Positions 40,694-49,326 of a stretch of DNA of 64,000 nt are shown one piece after another. The position numbers were made by a program, and so were the translations under genes. This stretch comes from Lewinellaceae bacterium (GTDB lineage Bacteria; Bacteroidota; Bacteroidia; Chitinophagales; Saprospiraceae), in contig JACJYQ010000006.1 in assembly GCA_020636025.1 (NCBI GenBank), positions 1 through 64,000 on the forward strand, given 5' to 3'. A model generated the notes under the pieces. That model had not been told where the DNA came from. It worked only from the letters and a program-made list of their open reading frames with translations, and searched no databases. The number at the start of each line of letters is the position of its first letter. The stretch's first letter is position 1.

Positions 40694-42832
40694 ATGAAAC
40701 TCAAACAGTCGCTCCTGCTTTTTTCATTCATTGGTGTTCTGGGACTCGCTTTCTTTTTAACTCCTTTTAAAGGCTTCAATAATGAACCGGACCCTAAAAA
40801 GGAAGCCGCTTTAATGCGCTCTGTACTCCAGCACCTTTCAGGCGTGCATTTTCAGCCAAAATCCATCGATGATGAATTCAGTAAATCGCTGTTTCACCTG
40901 TATCTGAAAAATATTGACAACAGTAAAAGATTTCTGAATCAGTCAGATATTGACCAACTCATGGTTTTCGAGACTCAACTCGACGACCAGGCCAATGCCG
41001 GCACTTTTGAATTTTTCAATCTTTCTGTGTCTCTGTTAGAGAATTCACTTGTCAAAACGCAAGGTTGGTACCAGGAAATATTATCAAAGCCGCTCGACTT
41101 TTCTTCTGATGATTTTTTGCAGGCAGACGGCAAGAAACTCGATTGGGCAAAGGATGACGCGGAATTGCGTCAGCGCTGGGAGAAATGGATGAAATATGAG
41201 ATCCTGAACCGCATCAGCGACGAACAGGCCAAACAGGAAAAAGAAGATTTCACAGGAGAAAAGAAAGACTTTGCTACACTGGAAACAGAGCAACGTGAAA
41301 AAGTGCTGGATTTGTACGACAAATGGTTTAAGCGTATGTCCAAAATGGATCGCAGCCGCCGCATGGAGATATTCTTCAACTCCTTCACAAATGTGTTTGA
41401 TCCACACTCGGGTTATTTCTCTCCCATCGAAAGACAGAATTTTGACATCCAAATGTCTGGCAAACTGGAAGGTATTGGCGCGCGTCTCCAAAGCGATGGC
41501 GAAAAAACCACCGTAACCGAGATCGTACCTGGAGGACCGGCCTGGAAGCAAGGAGCACTTCAGGCAAACGATGTGATCCTTAAAGTGGCTCAAGGAGACA
41601 CCGATAAAGAATCGATGGACATCATGGGTTGGGATATTGACGATGTAGTGTCTAAAATACGGGGAGATAAAGGCACCAAGGTTACCCTGACTGTTCAAAA
41701 ACCTGATGGTTCTGAAAAGGTAATTGTCATCACCAGAGACGTAGTGATCATGGAGGAAGGCTTTGCCAAATCCCTGATCCTGACCAGCTCAGGCCATGAA
41801 AAAGATAAAATCGGGTACATATTCCTGCCCAAATTCTACGCTGACTTCACCTCCTCTGGAGTAACTTCCTGCGCAGCCGATGTGCAAAAAGAAGTAAACA
41901 AGCTGAAATCTGAACAGGTAAAAGGCATTATTCTGGATTTGCGCGGCAATGGCGGCGGCTCCTTGCGCGATGTAATTCAGATGAGCGGTTTGTTTATCGA
42001 AGAAGGTCCGATCGTGCAGGTGAAAGGTCGCAGAAAAAGTCCTGAGATCATGAACGACAACGACCCCAGGGTTCAATGGGGCGGTCCACTAATCGTAATG
42101 GTAAATGGTTTTAGCGCTTCAGCTTCGGAGATTCTGGCAGCTGCCATGCAGGATTATGGTCGCGCCGTGATCGTAGGCTCTGCCGGCACTTATGGCAAAG
42201 GAACCGTTCAGCGCTTTTACGATCTGGACAATATTGTTTCCGACGAGTCTGTGAAACCACTTGGTTCCATGAAACTTACCATGCAGAAGTTTTACCGCGT
42301 AACCGGAAAAACAACCCAGCTCGACGGGGTGACCCCGGATATCGTATTGCCGGATTTTTACAACTACATCGATAACGGTGAGCGCGATACCGATTTTCCA
42401 CTTGAGTCTACAACCATCGAAGCGGTTCCATTTAACCAAACCGCTTACCACATTTCCGATCTGGACAAGTTAAAGTCTAACAGCGCTGCACGTGTTTCTG
42501 CAGATCCAATTTTCCAGAAAGTGAATGATAACGCCAGCAGACTTCGAAAACTGAAAGATCAAACCAGTTATCCTTTGGAACTCTATAAGTTTAAAAAATG
42601 GAATACGAAAATGGATGAAGAAGCCAAGCGCTACGACGACATTTTTACCCCAATTGAGACACTTCAAATCGAGAATCTTGCGGTAGATATGCCTCAAATT
42701 CAAAGCGACACCTCTCGTCAGGCTCGCAACGAAAGCTGGTTAAAAGACAGACAAAAAGACATTCAATTGTTTGAAACTGTCCAAATCATGAACGACATGC
42801 TTCGCATGGATGCCATGGTTGGAAAGCACTAG
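40694..42832 (+). CDS. prc: Carboxy-terminal processing peptidase (Prc/Tsp, S41A)
   Basis: 712 residues from ATG 40694. The frame extends to an earlier ATG at 40634, but the signal-like MKLKQSLLLFSFIGVLGLAF begins here. The N-terminal helical region (residues 20-230) is followed by a PDZ domain (about 235-320, GIGARLQSDGEKTTVTEIVPGGPA) and the S41 protease core with LDLRGNGGGSL, FSASASEILAAA (nucleophile serine) and TYGKGTVQ (general-base lysine). A C-terminal DUF3340-like helical region follows. It degrades or trims periplasmic proteins, including cell-wall hydrolases and tagged proteins in other bacteria. A strong terminator follows at 42870. Confidence 0.93.
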   Translation: MKLKQSLLLFSFIGVLGLAFFLTPFKGFNNEPDPKKEAALMRSVLQHLSGVHFQPKSIDDEFSKSLFHLYLKNIDNSKRFLNQSDIDQLMVFETQLDDQANAGTFEFFNLSVSLLENSLVKTQGWYQEILSKPLDFSSDDFLQADGKKLDWAKDDAELRQRWEKWMKYEILNRISDEQAKQEKEDFTGEKKDFATLETEQREKVLDLYDKWFKRMSKMDRSRRMEIFFNSFTNVFDPHSGYFSPIERQNFDIQMSGKLEGIGARLQSDGEKTTVTEIVPGGPAWKQGALQANDVILKVAQGDTDKESMDIMGWDIDDVVSKIRGDKGTKVTLTVQKPDGSEKVIVITRDVVIMEEGFAKSLILTSSGHEKDKIGYIFLPKFYADFTSSGVTSCAADVQKEVNKLKSEQVKGIILDLRGNGGGSLRDVIQMSGLFIEEGPIVQVKGRRKSPEIMNDNDPRVQWGGPLIVMVNGFSASASEILAAAMQDYGRAVIVGSAGTYGKGTVQRFYDLDNIVSDESVKPLGSMKLTMQKFYRVTGKTTQLDGVTPDIVLPDFYNYIDNGERDTDFPLESTTIEAVPFNQTAYHISDLDKLKSNSAARVSADPIFQKVNDNASRLRKLKDQTSYPLELYKFKKWNTKMDEEAKRYDDIFTPIETLQIENLAVDMPQIQSDTSRQARNESWLKDRQKDIQLFETVQIMNDMLRMDAMVGKH

Positions 42833-42869
42833 GGAGTGCGGAGTGCGGAGTGAAATAATTTAATTGGTT

Positions 42870-42913
42870 CATCCCGAATTTTCCTTGTAGTGGAAAATTC
42901 GGGATGTTTTTTT
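42870..42913 (+). terminator. Rho-independent terminator after prc
   Basis: Fifteen-base arms 42870-42884 and 42892-42906 are perfect complements with a 7-nt loop, followed by seven T residues. This is the most canonical terminator in the window. Confidence 0.88.
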
Positions 42914-42967
42914 GGCCGCGCATGTGTCCGCAAATTCACTTTACACCTGCATTCTGACTTTTCCTCC

Positions 42968-42975
42968 TATTTTTG
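42968..42975 (+). promoter_or_regulatory. -7 promoter element TATTTTTG (biotin carrier gene)
   Basis: An exact TAnnTTTG match 24 bases before ATG 42999, right after the prc terminator, which supports independent transcription. Confidence 0.5.
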
Positions 42976-42998
42976 CCGCAGAATAAGCCATTTATATC

Positions 42999-43490
42999 AT
43001 GAAGCAGCCAGAACCGTATAAAATTTCCGTCAACAAGCAATTTGACTTTGATGTACAACCTGAAGAACTTGCCGGGTTGGACATTGTTGCGGAGAGCGAT
43101 GGCGGCTTTCATGTATTGTTTGAAGGAAAGGCCTACAAGGCTACCTTTCTCAACAGCGATCCTGCCAATCACGGGTTTGAAATAAAAATCAATGGCACCC
43201 GCTATGTGGTGGAAATTGCCGATCGATACGATCGTTTGGTGCAACAACTGGGTTTGAAAATTGGCGGTAGCCAGAAAGCCAATATCGTGAAAGCTCCCAT
43301 GCCCGGCATGGTACTGAATATTCTGGTAGAGCCTGGTCAGCAAGTAACCAAAGGTGATTCTTTGTTAATTCTGGAGGCCATGAAAATGGAGAATATGATC
43401 AAAGCCGCAGGTGATGGCGTCGTTAAAGCTGTTCATGTACAAACCGGTGCTGCGGTCGACAAAGGTCAGTTACTACTTGAAATGGAATAG
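42999..43490 (+). CDS. Biotin carboxyl carrier (biotinyl-domain) protein
   Basis: 163 residues. The C-terminal biotinyl domain (about 93-163) has the classic APMPGMVLNILVEPGQ start and the EAMKMEN motif, with Lys129 as the biotinylation site. The N-terminal ~85 residues are beta-rich (FHVLFEGKAYKATFL, EIKINGTRYVVEI), as in carrier subunits of propionyl-/acetyl-CoA or oxaloacetate-type carboxylases. It should shuttle carboxyl groups between a biotin carboxylase and a carboxyltransferase, neither of which is encoded in this window. It is convergent with the M20 gene, only six bases apart. Confidence 0.9.
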   Translation: MKQPEPYKISVNKQFDFDVQPEELAGLDIVAESDGGFHVLFEGKAYKATFLNSDPANHGFEIKINGTRYVVEIADRYDRLVQQLGLKIGGSQKANIVKAPMPGMVLNILVEPGQQVTKGDSLLILEAMKMENMIKAAGDGVVKAVHVQTGAAVDKGQLLLEME

Positions 43491-43496
43491 GATTTC

Positions 43497-44684
43497 CTAT
43501 CGTCCAAGTTCTTTTATCGCCAGCCAGCTCATCAGTCCAACACCCGTTTCCAGCGCTGCTTCGTCAATATCAAATGTATCCGTGTGAATGGATGAGGTGA
43601 TACCGCGCTCCGGGTTTCCGGTTCCCAGGCGGTAGAAACAACCTGGCATAGCTTGCGAAAAATAGGCAAAATCCTCGGCGGTCATTCTTCGGTTTAGCTC
43701 CACCACATTTTCTTCTCCTAAAAACTCTATGGCCCAGGCTTTTGTCCGGGCTGTAAGTTCTTCATTATTGATAAGCGTAGGATAGCCTTTGTCTATATGG
43801 AAATCACAGGCCCCGCCCATGCTTTGCGCTAAGCTTTCAGCCACTTTTTTCATGCGATGATGAGCCTCTTCGCGCCATTTCTCATCCATGGTTCTGAAGG
43901 TGCCTTCTATGTATACTTCATTTGGAATGATGTTCGTAGCGCCACCGAGGCTGTTTATTTTTCCAAAAGTCAGCACACTGGGTATGTTTGGGTCGCTGTA
44001 GCGGCTCACAATTTGTTGCAGAGTAACCAGAATTTGTGCGGAGATCATAACCGGGTCGATGCAGTCGTGTGGCATAGCGCCATGACCGCCGTGTCCTTTG
44101 ATTGTCACATAAATTTCATCGGCGGAGGCCATATACAATCCTGATCGCAAACCAATTTTTCCAGCGCGAAGTGGCGGGTGTACATGTTGCCCGAAAATAC
44201 TCACAGGCTTTGGATTTTCCAGCACACCCTGTTCAATCATAATACTGGCTCCTCCGGGAAACATTTCCTCTCCCGGTTGAAAAATACATTTCACAGTACC
44301 CTCAAATTTGTCTCTCAAGGCCTGTAGTACCTGTACTGTACCCAGGAGTGAAGACGTATGAACATCGTGTCCGCAGGCATGCATCACACCGTCATTGGTA
44401 GATTTATAGGGAACGTCATTTTTCTCCTGAATTGGCAATGCATCCATGTCTCCTCTCAAAGCGATTACGCGTTTTTCCGGGTTTTTTCCTTTGATGAGAG
44501 CTACTACACCATTATCTGCAATACCATGCCTGTGTTCAACCCCCATTTCGGATAGTTTTTCAGCGATAAACTTACCTGTATTGGTTTCCTGAAACGACAA
44601 CTCCGGGTTTGCATGTATGTGTCGGCGCATGGCTACCACCTCCTGATGATGCTTTTGAGCCAGTTTTTTAATTTCCTCTATCAT
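43497..44684 (-). CDS. M20D family metallo-amidohydrolase
   Basis: 395 residues. It has the M20 metal-binding motifs (MHACGHDVHTSSLLG; FQPGEEMFPGGASIMIE with the catalytic Glu; GQHVHP; HTDTFDIDEAALETG near the end) and a dimerisation lid in the middle (ISAQILVTLQQIVSRY). This subfamily hydrolyses N-acyl or amide bonds of amino-acid conjugates such as hippurate, N-acetyl-diaminopimelate or indole-3-acetyl-amino acids; the exact substrate cannot be read off. It is cytoplasmic with no signal peptide. Confidence 0.92.
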   Translation of the reverse strand: MIEEIKKLAQKHHQEVVAMRRHIHANPELSFQETNTGKFIAEKLSEMGVEHRHGIADNGVVALIKGKNPEKRVIALRGDMDALPIQEKNDVPYKSTNDGVMHACGHDVHTSSLLGTVQVLQALRDKFEGTVKCIFQPGEEMFPGGASIMIEQGVLENPKPVSIFGQHVHPPLRAGKIGLRSGLYMASADEIYVTIKGHGGHGAMPHDCIDPVMISAQILVTLQQIVSRYSDPNIPSVLTFGKINSLGGATNIIPNEVYIEGTFRTMDEKWREEAHHRMKKVAESLAQSMGGACDFHIDKGYPTLINNEELTARTKAWAIEFLGEENVVELNRRMTAEDFAYFSQAMPGCFYRLGTGNPERGITSSIHTDTFDIDEAALETGVGLMSWLAIKELGR

Positions 44685-44760
44685 GATAGCGTCCTGTTTT
44701 GGGTATCCTGCAAATGTTGGGAAAATTCAGGGGTTTAGTGCCATTTAGGCATATTATTGT

Positions 44761-45222
44761 TCATGAATTAGAAGCCAAATCCGGAAAACCAGGCAGGTAT
44801 TCAAATCCTTCCTTTTCGAAATCAAGCCGGGCACAGATGGTGCATAGGCCATTGGAAATGGCGAGGAACGGAGCTTTTAACTTCAGGTTATATCGGGCGG
44901 CTTGCTCAAAGGTGCTGAGACTGAGTTTCACCTTTGGTGATTTGCATTCAATAAGCAGCCAGGGTTTCAGGTTTTTATCGAAAACCACAATGTCACAGCG
45001 TTTTTTCAGTCCATTGACCTCTATTCCATATTCCGAGCGTATTCTGTTCAGCGGGTATTTTTTTTCTTCGATTAGAAACTGAAGCACTAATTGCCGAAGC
45101 AATTCCTCAGGTGTCATCACAACTTCCTTTTTTCGTATCGGATCAAATACAAAGGTGTTTTCTTCCGATCGGGTGATCCGAAGTTTTGATTGATATTTCA
45201 GGAAGTCCAGCTCTAACTGCAT
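44761..45222 (-). CDS. HsdR-N-like PD-(D/E)XK nuclease-fold protein
   Basis: 153 residues matching the N-terminal domain of type I restriction HsdR subunits (HSDR_N). EELLRQLVLQFLIEEKKYP is followed by the nuclease-type core RCDIVVFDKNLKPWLLIECKSP, where Asp and the E-C-K triplet are the expected D…ExK residues. No helicase, methylase or specificity genes are nearby, so it is not part of a restriction system in this window. Stand-alone copies occur widely in Bacteroidota and their role is unknown. ATG 45222. Confidence 0.85.
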   Translation of the reverse strand: MQLELDFLKYQSKLRITRSEENTFVFDPIRKKEVVMTPEELLRQLVLQFLIEEKKYPLNRIRSEYGIEVNGLKKRCDIVVFDKNLKPWLLIECKSPKVKLSLSTFEQAARYNLKLKAPFLAISNGLCTICARLDFEKEGFEYLPGFPDLASNS

Positions 45223-45256
45223 GGTGGGATTTCTATTACTACTCTAGCATTTATAA

Positions 45257-45311
45257 TGAGTTTTATTTCCCGCAGATTTTTCTGTGTAGAATCTGCGGGA
45301 AATAAAACTCA
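45257..45311 (-). terminator. Perfect 22-bp inverted repeat between two minus-strand genes
   Basis: Arms 45257-45278 and 45290-45311 are exact complements with an 11-nt loop, placed after the stop of the fusion gene (45336) and before the HsdR-N gene. It probably ends the upstream transcript. The CCCGCAGATT core recalls the CACAGAT element at 32.9 kb. Confidence 0.65.
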
Positions 45312-45335
45312 ACAATTCACAATTTAGTACCAAAA

Positions 45336-46484
45336 TCAAAGTTCTCGTGTCCGTCTGCGCACACGCACCTGAATGGCTTTTTCCACAGACTTTTCGGAAA
45401 TCAGGATCAGGTATCCGCCGCCACCGGCGCCACTGAGTTTCCAGCCCAAGGCAATATCCCGATATTCTTCAATCATATTGAAAATGCTCTGATCCACCAT
45501 ATTGGGGAACATCGCGATTTGTGCTTCAAATGATTCGCGAAAGCTATTTCCAAATGCTACCAGGTCTTTTTTCAAAATAGCCTCCCAACACGCTTCAGCA
45601 GCCTCAGCAAGTGCTTTGGCGCCTTGTTCATTAATCCTCGTATCTGTCAGCACATCATAGTCATTGACACGTGGACCCAGGGTCACGAGATACAGGTGTT
45701 TTTCCAGCCAATCCAGTATATCGTCATCATGGATACTTTCTATGCTTTCCGGCCAATAGCCTCCCTGGTAATTTGATTTATTCAGTCCTGGCATCACGAT
45801 CCCAATTGAGTCCTGAGAACCAGCTATTTCTGTAGATCCAGGAGGGTTATCGAAGCGGAACAGCATTTTGGCCAGTTTTTCCGGGTCGCCAGGGGGCAGG
45901 TTTACCCGCCACAGTTCTATGGCCGATTTACGGGTGCTGGTGGCCATACCACTTCGGTAGTTGAATTCCTGCGTAGGTTCTATGCTGATGGTGAGTACAG
46001 GTCCTGGGTGAAATTTTGACACATAAGGCTGATCGAGCCAGCCTCCGGCCAGATCAATCCGGTATGGAATGGTGCACTCTTCGCGTAGAGCCGTAGTACT
46101 TCTGGCTGGCAGATCTCTGGCTGGCTTGCGTTTGGAAACCTGGTACTGGATACCTTTTTGCCGACAAATATTTTCCTTGTCGGGCGTATGCCCATCTTCA
46201 TTTACAAAAAAAACATCCGGCCGGATTTCATCCATCTCCGACAAAAAATCCAGAATACCAGAGCCCTGGTTTATTAGTACCTGATAAACGCAGGACAGTG
46301 CTTCGAGCATAAACTGTCGTTCTGCCTGAGGGTTTACGGGTCTTCTTCCTTTCAGTCCAGCCACGGTTTCATCCGATCCGATACAGACGTATAGATCTCC
46401 CAGACTTGCTGCCTCCTGTAAAAATGCCACATGTCCACTGTGCAGCAGATCGAAGCAACCCGTGACCATTACTTTATCGGGCAT
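45336..46484 (-). CDS. Nucleotidyltransferase-GHMP kinase-like fusion
   Basis: 382 residues. Residues 1-135 are a cytidylyl/adenylyltransferase domain with the HSGH motif (15-18), GRRPVNPQAER and RSTTALR, as in the nucleotidyltransferase part of HldE/RfaE. Residues ~138-382 resemble a GHMP sugar kinase: motif 1 is PYRIDLAGGWLDQP, the GxQD-like motif is AGSQDSIG (221-228) and motif 3 is KLSGAGGGG (349-357). The usual phosphate-binding motif P-x-x-x-G-L-G-S-S-A is not visible; motif 1 and AGSQD are only about 75 residues apart. A sugar-activation role in glycan synthesis is plausible, but kinase activity is uncertain. It is divergent from a GT-C-like gene. Confidence 0.8.
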   Translation of the reverse strand: MPDKVMVTGCFDLLHSGHVAFLQEAASLGDLYVCIGSDETVAGLKGRRPVNPQAERQFMLEALSCVYQVLINQGSGILDFLSEMDEIRPDVFFVNEDGHTPDKENICRQKGIQYQVSKRKPARDLPARSTTALREECTIPYRIDLAGGWLDQPYVSKFHPGPVLTISIEPTQEFNYRSGMATSTRKSAIELWRVNLPPGDPEKLAKMLFRFDNPPGSTEIAGSQDSIGIVMPGLNKSNYQGGYWPESIESIHDDDILDWLEKHLYLVTLGPRVNDYDVLTDTRINEQGAKALAEAAEACWEAILKKDLVAFGNSFRESFEAQIAMFPNMVDQSIFNMIEEYRDIALGWKLSGAGGGGYLILISEKSVEKAIQVRVRRRTREL

Positions 46485-46500
46485 ATTTGATGTTTTTGTG

Positions 46501-46508
46501 CAAAACTA
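46501..46508 (-). promoter_or_regulatory. -7 promoter element TAGTTTTG (fusion gene)
   Basis: An exact TAnnTTTG match on the minus strand, 17 bases upstream of ATG 46484, predicting a leader of only about 12 nt. Confidence 0.45.
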
Positions 46509-46618
46509 CCCGATCTTTCTTTAATATTTGCCTCCAGAAAATTTCAGCACAGAATTCAACAAGGCAAACCAGCCTGGCACATTTTCCTGCAAGCGAGCAG
46601 TTTCAGCATTTTCATACC

Positions 46619-48070
46619 ATGACCAACCAAGCCATATTGCTTCGATATTTCCCTGTCTGGCTTTTTATGGCAATTGCAGTGCTTTCTCTTGTACTCGGTT
46701 TTAATGGATTGTACGGGCAGGATTCACATGAATATCTACGGCTTAGCAAGGCCATTTTTGATTCATGGACTAGTCATACAAACTCCAGCATCTCCTCCTA
46801 CACCGAATTTGGCATTGGGTACCCTGCTACCGGGGCTTTGTTACAGTACTTGGTAGGGAATGCCCGTCTCGGATTGCAAATATTGTCGTGGTTTTCCTTT
46901 GGGATGTCTGCCTGGATCATGAATCAGATCCTTGCTGTTATTTCTCATGGAAGCAGGGCCGATAGTCGCTTTGTTTTTATTTTGCTGAGTATGGTGGCCG
47001 CCCCGGTATTTCTTCATTCCGGTTTTGTGATCATGAGTGATGCTTTTGCCTTGATGCTCACACTGGCTGCGTTTTTCTACGGTCTTCGGTGGATTGAATA
47101 CGAGCGGGAGCCGGATACAATTTGGGCAGCCATATGTATTACATTGGCTATCTCGGTACGGCTCAGTCTGGCGCCTTTGTTGATACCACTCGGATTGATC
47201 TTGAGCTGGTTTTTATTTGAAAGAGGCAACTATTTCTACCTGGCGGGAGTATGGCTGGCAGCCTTAGGCGTATTGCTTTTTAATTTTGTGTGTGAGAATA
47301 ACCCTTTGCTACACCCGTTTCAGCATTCAAACCTGCACTGGTCATTTTCACATTTCTGGCAAAGAAGCTTTCAATTTGAAAGTGGCCTGACAAGCTATGC
47401 ATTCCCCAATATTCTTTACCTCTTTTTCCCCTTGATGCATCCGGGGTTTTGTGTGGTATTGCCCGGACTTTATTTCCTGGCGAAAAAAACGGACCTAACC
47501 TTGCCTGCCAAAAAAACCATCCTTTTCTGCCTTGTACCATACCTTCTATTGATCGGCGGGCTGCCGCATCAAAACCTGCGTTTTTTACTGCCAGTATATA
47601 TGATGGTCTTGTTAATCGCTTTTCCGGCCTGGGACAGGTTGTATTGTTATGGATTATACTTTTTTAAACGGCTGACATGGGCGATACTATTGGTGAGTTT
47701 TACCCTGCAAATTGTTTTTTGCGTTAGAATTTTGACACCAACCATCAAACGAAACCGCCTTGAACAAAGTACTGCTAAGAGCATTCGCCCGCTGATTCCG
47801 GAAAAATCAACACTCTACGGTTTTGATCTTGACATTGCCATGCGGACTTATTTACCCGAAATCAATCATAAAAACCTCTGGGAAGAGGAATATGCCCATT
47901 TTACGCCCGGTGCTTTTGTGCTGTTTAATCCCGAAGCACTAAAAACCCAGTGGGAAGGACTTAACCCAATGATCAATTGGAAAAACCTGAATACAAGGTA
48001 CAAACTTGAAACGGTGCAAACCCTGGAAAATGGCTGGACACTTTACCAAATTGCCGACGCTACATATTGA
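46619..48070 (+). CDS. GT-C-like integral membrane glycosyltransferase
   Basis: 483 residues with about ten membrane segments. The first extracytoplasmic loop has GQDSHEYLRLSK, which fits the acidic motif of lipid-sugar-dependent GT-C enzymes (ArnT/PMT-like), followed by the GIGYPATGALLQYL segment. The C-terminal ~70 residues form a soluble domain (STLYGFDLDIAMRTYLPE). ATG 46619 is chosen because the membrane signal starts there; the frame is open upstream to 46487. The 3' end overlaps the convergent thioredoxin/MsrA-like gene by 11 bases. Pairing with the divergent nucleotidyltransferase-GHMP gene suggests a glycan pathway; that is inference. Confidence 0.72.
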   Translation: MTNQAILLRYFPVWLFMAIAVLSLVLGFNGLYGQDSHEYLRLSKAIFDSWTSHTNSSISSYTEFGIGYPATGALLQYLVGNARLGLQILSWFSFGMSAWIMNQILAVISHGSRADSRFVFILLSMVAAPVFLHSGFVIMSDAFALMLTLAAFFYGLRWIEYEREPDTIWAAICITLAISVRLSLAPLLIPLGLILSWFLFERGNYFYLAGVWLAALGVLLFNFVCENNPLLHPFQHSNLHWSFSHFWQRSFQFESGLTSYAFPNILYLFFPLMHPGFCVVLPGLYFLAKKTDLTLPAKKTILFCLVPYLLLIGGLPHQNLRFLLPVYMMVLLIAFPAWDRLYCYGLYFFKRLTWAILLVSFTLQIVFCVRILTPTIKRNRLEQSTAKSIRPLIPEKSTLYGFDLDIAMRTYLPEINHKNLWEEEYAHFTPGAFVLFNPEALKTQWEGLNPMINWKNLNTRYKLETVQTLENGWTLYQIADATY

Positions 48071-49088
48071 CTTCTTCCCAGGCAGTAGCCAGATCCTTTC
48101 GTCCAATCATTTTCTGCCTGTGTTGCTTTTTCTGACTTGAAACCTTTTTCAACAATTCCAGCTGCCGGGGCGAAAACAGGGCTTCCGGAGATTTCTTGTC
48201 GCCAATCAGGCTGTTCGCCCTGCATGCTTGCAAGGTAGTCATGGGCAAATAGGCATACTCTGTATGAGACAGGTAGTACTTGGGTTCTCTGTCTATGCTG
48301 AATCCATTATTGTTGGAACAAGCAGAAACACCTTGAGGGTTGGTTAAAGATTTGAGTTCAGCTTTTTCAACAATTGCCGGATTAAATTGGACTTTCACGA
48401 CTTCTTTTCCACTCTGAAACCCGGGTTCCGTTTCAATCACACCCGGGATATTGCCAAAAATGCCTTCTCCTTTCCAGAAGCAATACATGGAAAAGGTAGC
48501 CGTTTCAAGCCCCTTTTCTCTCGCTTCCATTTCTTCTTCCAGCAATTGCAGATAAGGTGGAACGGCAATTAAATTTTTAGTCAAAGCCTGATTAATTCCC
48601 CGAACCAATTGCGCTGGTGAGTTGAAATTGGGCATACGTGGTACGAGGTCAGAATAATTCGCATCTACAATGCGCACCACCGGGTTGTTCCAGGAAGGTT
48701 CTTTGAATTTCTTCAGCGCTTCCGCGTCCTTTCCACCTTTGTTGTTGTAAATACAAACCGGTATGAAATAGGTTTCAATGGCCTCTACAATGAGCGGGTG
48801 GGAAAGTGTAGAATTACCGAAACGCGTGCAATTAGAGCATCCGGGCACTTCCTGAAAAAGGATCAGCATGGGTTTTCCGGCTTTAACAGCGCTTGTATGT
48901 CCAGACTCCAGATTGCGATCCCAATGAACCTTTCCAAGTTCTTCCGGGTTTCCAGAATCATCCATATTACTTACAGATGTGACTATTCCAAGAGACGTTT
49001 CAGTTTCACCGCCCTGGTTTTCATGCAGGAAAAGCGACATACCTAAAGCGGCGCAAATGATGAGTCCTATCAAGCTTAATTTTTTCAT
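48060..49088 (-). CDS. Thioredoxin-like domain fused to an MsrA-like domain
   Basis: 342 residues with an N-terminal signal or anchor (MKKLSLIGLIICAALGMSLF). Residues ~50-175 form a thioredoxin-like fold with VPGCSNC (Cys84/Cys87), the expected thiol pair, and PVCIYNNKGG. Residues ~195-298 resemble a shortened peptide-methionine sulfoxide reductase A: FSMYCFWKGE aligns with the MsrA GCFWG-x-E motif, keeping Cys203 and the Glu, and IPGVIETEPGFQSGKEVVKVQFNPAIV aligns in part with the PGV…T..GY.GG region. This suggests a self-contained periplasmic system that repairs oxidised methionine using its own thioredoxin module. Activity is unproven because the MsrA part is reduced. Confidence 0.7.
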   Translation of the reverse strand: MKKLSLIGLIICAALGMSLFLHENQGGETETSLGIVTSVSNMDDSGNPEELGKVHWDRNLESGHTSAVKAGKPMLILFQEVPGCSNCTRFGNSTLSHPLIVEAIETYFIPVCIYNNKGGKDAEALKKFKEPSWNNPVVRIVDANYSDLVPRMPNFNSPAQLVRGINQALTKNLIAVPPYLQLLEEEMEAREKGLETATFSMYCFWKGEGIFGNIPGVIETEPGFQSGKEVVKVQFNPAIVEKAELKSLTNPQGVSACSNNNGFSIDREPKYYLSHTEYAYLPMTTLQACRANSLIGDKKSPEALFSPRQLELLKKVSSQKKQHRQKMIGRKDLATAWEEVNM

Positions 49089-49326
49089 CCTTCGATATTT
49101 TTTTACAAATATGATCTATAGAATTGGCATTCAGAAATTTCAATTTCGTCCTTTGGGGTAAATGTCCGCCAGGCGAAGTAATGTGTTTCAATTCATTCAA
49201 ATACGGTCAATACTGGGGTAATTTATCTAAAAATTGAGAGCCATGGCTTTCTATTGCCAATAATATTTACCAAAAAAGCGTCCTTTGAGCAAATCAATAT
49301 TCATTCGGTGCCTTGAATTTTCATGT

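Noticed and set aside
41084..41698. 204-codon open frame on the minus strand
   Set aside because: It is antisense to the processing protease and its translation has no recognisable features; the sense protein is clearly real.
42833..42853. GAGTGCG direct repeats after prc
   Set aside because: Only two to three short copies, with no link to a mobile element or site; the adjacent terminator explains the region.
44761..45222. Type I restriction system
   Set aside because: Only the HsdR N-terminal-like domain is present; there is no helicase, HsdM or HsdS nearby.
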